From NCBI RefSeq assembly GCF_004027225.2, contig NC_044282.2:62299725-62363724 (forward strand): a stretch of 64,000 nucleotides of DNA. The letters run 5' to 3'. The notes beneath the pieces are model-generated. The model was not told the origin of the DNA and made no database searches. It saw only the letters and a list, made by a program, of their open reading frames with translations. The translations under genes and the position numbers were made by a program. Source of the DNA: Strigops habroptila (lineage: Eukaryota; Chordata; Aves; Psittaciformes; Psittacidae). Positions 59,641 to 64,000 of the stretch are shown piece after piece (position 1 is the first letter of the stretch; each line of letters begins with the position of its first letter).

Positions 59641-60834
59641 AGCCCTGACCACCCCGCTCCCCTCCATGCTCACCCCATGGGCCGGCAGCCACCAAGAATC
59701 ACCTCTGGAAGGTGAGTGGCCCCAGCTGCCGTCAGCACTTCCTGCCCATCCCTTCCCGGCCGCTGCTCCTCATCCTCGTTTATTTGTTAATCCTTCTGCT
59801 CCCAGCTCTGAAACCCTATCGCCCACCCTCGCCGGTGCCTTGGGAGGAAAATCCTGCCCTTGCACTTTTTTCGCCCATCCACAAACACTGGCACTGCCCA
59901 ATGTTATGCTGAGGCTGCTTCCCGGCCAGGGCTGTGCCGGCTTTCCTTTCCTTTCCACAGACACAGGAGGTTGGGAAGGGGTGAGGATGTCGGGGTGGGG
60001 GTTACAGCGTGGCCCAGTCCTGCTGGTTTGGGGTAAACTGAGGCATAGAGCGGAGGTGGGCATGGCTGAGGCTCCAACACCTCGCTTTGGCTTTCTCCTG
60101 TCCCCCAGAGCAGGATGATCGCAGCCACTACTCCATGGCCTATCAGCCTGTGGCCCAACGGTGTAACAAGTTGTCAGGTCTCTGTGCCCCCCACTCCTCT
60201 CTGTGCTGCCCCTCCAGCTACAGCAGCTACAAGCCAGGGCTGGGGCTGTGTCGGCCTGTGTTAATAACCAGCCCCAGGCTGTTCCTGTAATGAAAACAGG
60301 AAGCTGCTTTGCCAACAGCAATAAACCACCCGACCGGCCAGATGCTGTGCCCTGGGCAGGGCTGGATGGGGCTGGGGATGGGGCTCCCTGCGCCGGGGAA
60401 CCCACGGGGGCAGGGGACAGGGATGGGGACACAGGGTTGTTATCCCCAGCGCCGTGATGCTCCTGGCACTGCAGCCTCAGCTCGAGTACCTGGGGCCTTC
60501 AGCCACCCACCCTGGCCCTGGTGGTGTCCCCACACAGCCAGGCCTTGGGGACTGGGTTTGGATCATGGAGGAATGACACCACTCACCAGGCAGCCCAGGT
60601 TGGGAAACTGAGGCAGGGAGCAGAGCAGCAGCGCGCTGTCCCAGCGGCAGTGGGGGTCCCAGCTGCTCCCCCCCCTCCCTGGCAGGGTTGCGTTTGGGGA
60701 GAGCCGAGAGCCCCTTTTCCCTCTGCCAAGGGCATGGGTGCCCCATGGAGGGTCCCTGCAGGGAGGACATCCCTGTGCAATAGGGCTCTGTTGGGGGGTG
60801 AGGCAGGGAGCAGGGACCTCATCAAAGACCATAT

Positions 60835-61075
60835 TGCACATGGCACATGTGCATGCTTCCACATGCCTGTGTGCACATGTGTGCACACCCCTGCGGGCAC
60901 CCTCCGTGTGTGCATCTGTACGTGTGTGCTGTGCCCACACGTGCACTTGCGTCTCCGCTCATGCCATTTCTCACTCATGCACAGGCATGAGCATGTATGC
61001 ATGCAGTCATGCATACATGTGCACATGCACATGCACACTCCCTCATGCTCGCTCCCTCTTGCACACACAAGTACA
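60835..61075. repeat. Alternating purine-pyrimidine CATGCAC/TGTGCA tract
   Basis: About 240 bases are dominated by CACATG, TGTGCA, CATGCA and ACACAC words without a fixed period, just past the SCARA3 cleavage site. Such alternation can favour Z-DNA. Confidence 0.7.
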
Positions 61076-61188
61076 ACACACTTCCCCACCCCACTTGCAC
61101 CCCATCACCGGCAACAGTTTGGCTGCGGTTGCTCCCCCTGTGCACCCCTTTGTCCCCCCAACAGAGGAGCCGCCTGTCCCCATACAGC

Positions 61189-61194
61189 TTTATT
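61189..61194 (-). terminator. SCARA3 poly(A) signal AATAAA
   Basis: Minus-strand AATAAA lies 315 bases after the SCARA3 stop. It is the first canonical signal downstream, so the 3' UTR is about 0.33 kb. Confidence 0.7.
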
Positions 61195-61509
61195 GTGCTG
61201 GGAGTACACTGGGGACACAGCGCAGGGTTTGGGGGGGACAGAGGTGGCTGGGGGGGGGAAGGAAGGGCACAAACCAGCTGCACCCCGTCCCACTGGGACC
61301 CCCCTCCCCAGAGTGGGGAACAGCCAAGCCCAGAGCTGGGGCATCCCTGAGAGCTGGAGACCAGCACCAGACCCTCACCCAGGGGGACACCCCTCCGGCC
61401 CCCATCCTGCGAGGCTCTGCCTCACACCCCTGCACTGAGGGCTACTCGGGGGTCAGCAGTGGGGACCCCCAACCCCACCATCCCAGTGCCCTGGCTGGCA
61501 GCAGGCTGG

Positions 61510-64000
<2,491 letters not shown>

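Larger units (their letters stand above)
57501..61188. other. Intergenic region between convergent CCDC25 and SCARA3
   Basis: No conserved coding block or CR1 copy was recognised here, which is notable given the CR1 density elsewhere. It contains a 40-bp VNTR and an alternating TGCA-rich tract. The open frames seen here are G/C-rich and unlike any protein I know. Confidence 0.65.

Noticed and set aside
60100-60180. Exon-like block after CTGTCCCCCAG at 60107
   Set aside because: The reading resembles no known protein, and the neighbouring genes run out on either side. A chance acceptor match is more likely.

Overview
This window is nuclear DNA of a bird. Three things show this. Five vertebrate genes with canonical GT-AG introns lie in the order SCARA5, PBK, ESCO2, CCDC25, SCARA3, which as I recall is the order of the human 8p21 block. 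The introns and intergenic DNA hold about 29 pieces of CR1, the LINE typical of birds and reptiles, amounting to roughly 11 kb (about 18%) by hand count. Most copies share one diagnostic internal sequence and differ little. Such a CR1 load suggests a lineage with strong recent CR1 activity (woodpeckers and relatives are known for this), but the sequence alone does not fix the species.

Layout. 1-14430: the 3' end of SCARA5 (+), with its last three coding exons (end of the collagen domain, then a two-exon SRCR domain). 14431-14960: a degenerate ~32-bp minisatellite. 14960-25716: the whole PBK/TOPK kinase gene (+), with a CpG-rich promoter, a non-coding first exon and seven coding exons (321 aa). 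26703-46800: the whole ESCO2 cohesin acetyltransferase gene (-), with a non-coding exon 1 and ten coding exons (675 aa), convergent with PBK. 46800-47470: a CpG island shared head to head by ESCO2 and CCDC25, carrying ZNF143-, NRF1-, E2F-, CHR- and CCAAT-like motifs. 47469-57495: the whole CCDC25 gene (+), nine coding exons (207 aa). 57500-61190: an intergenic stretch with a 40-bp VNTR and an alternating TGCA-rich tract. 61189-64000: the 3' end of SCARA3 (-), two coding exons (coiled-coil stalk and collagen tail), continuing past the window.

Function. PBK and ESCO2 are both cell-cycle genes (mitotic kinase; SMC3 acetylation for sister-chromatid cohesion). CCDC25 is a conserved small coiled-coil protein reported as a sensor of extracellular trap DNA. 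SCARA5 and SCARA3 are related class A scavenger-receptor-like type II membrane proteins that flank the block. Joining the predicted exons of PBK, ESCO2 and CCDC25 gives unbroken frames (966, 2028 and 624 nt), which supports every splice call.

I found no new biological system. The most notable points are a predicted PBK lacking both the C-terminal PDZ ligand and the N-terminal Thr-Pro site known in the human protein; a CR1 copy flanked by a 10-bp direct repeat; a CR1 copy with an internal inversion; a tandem repeat that supplies a row of branchpoint-like motifs before the last SCARA5 exon; an inverted pair of ZNF143-like motifs between ESCO2 and CCDC25; and a CCDC25 poly(A) signal that overlaps its stop codon.
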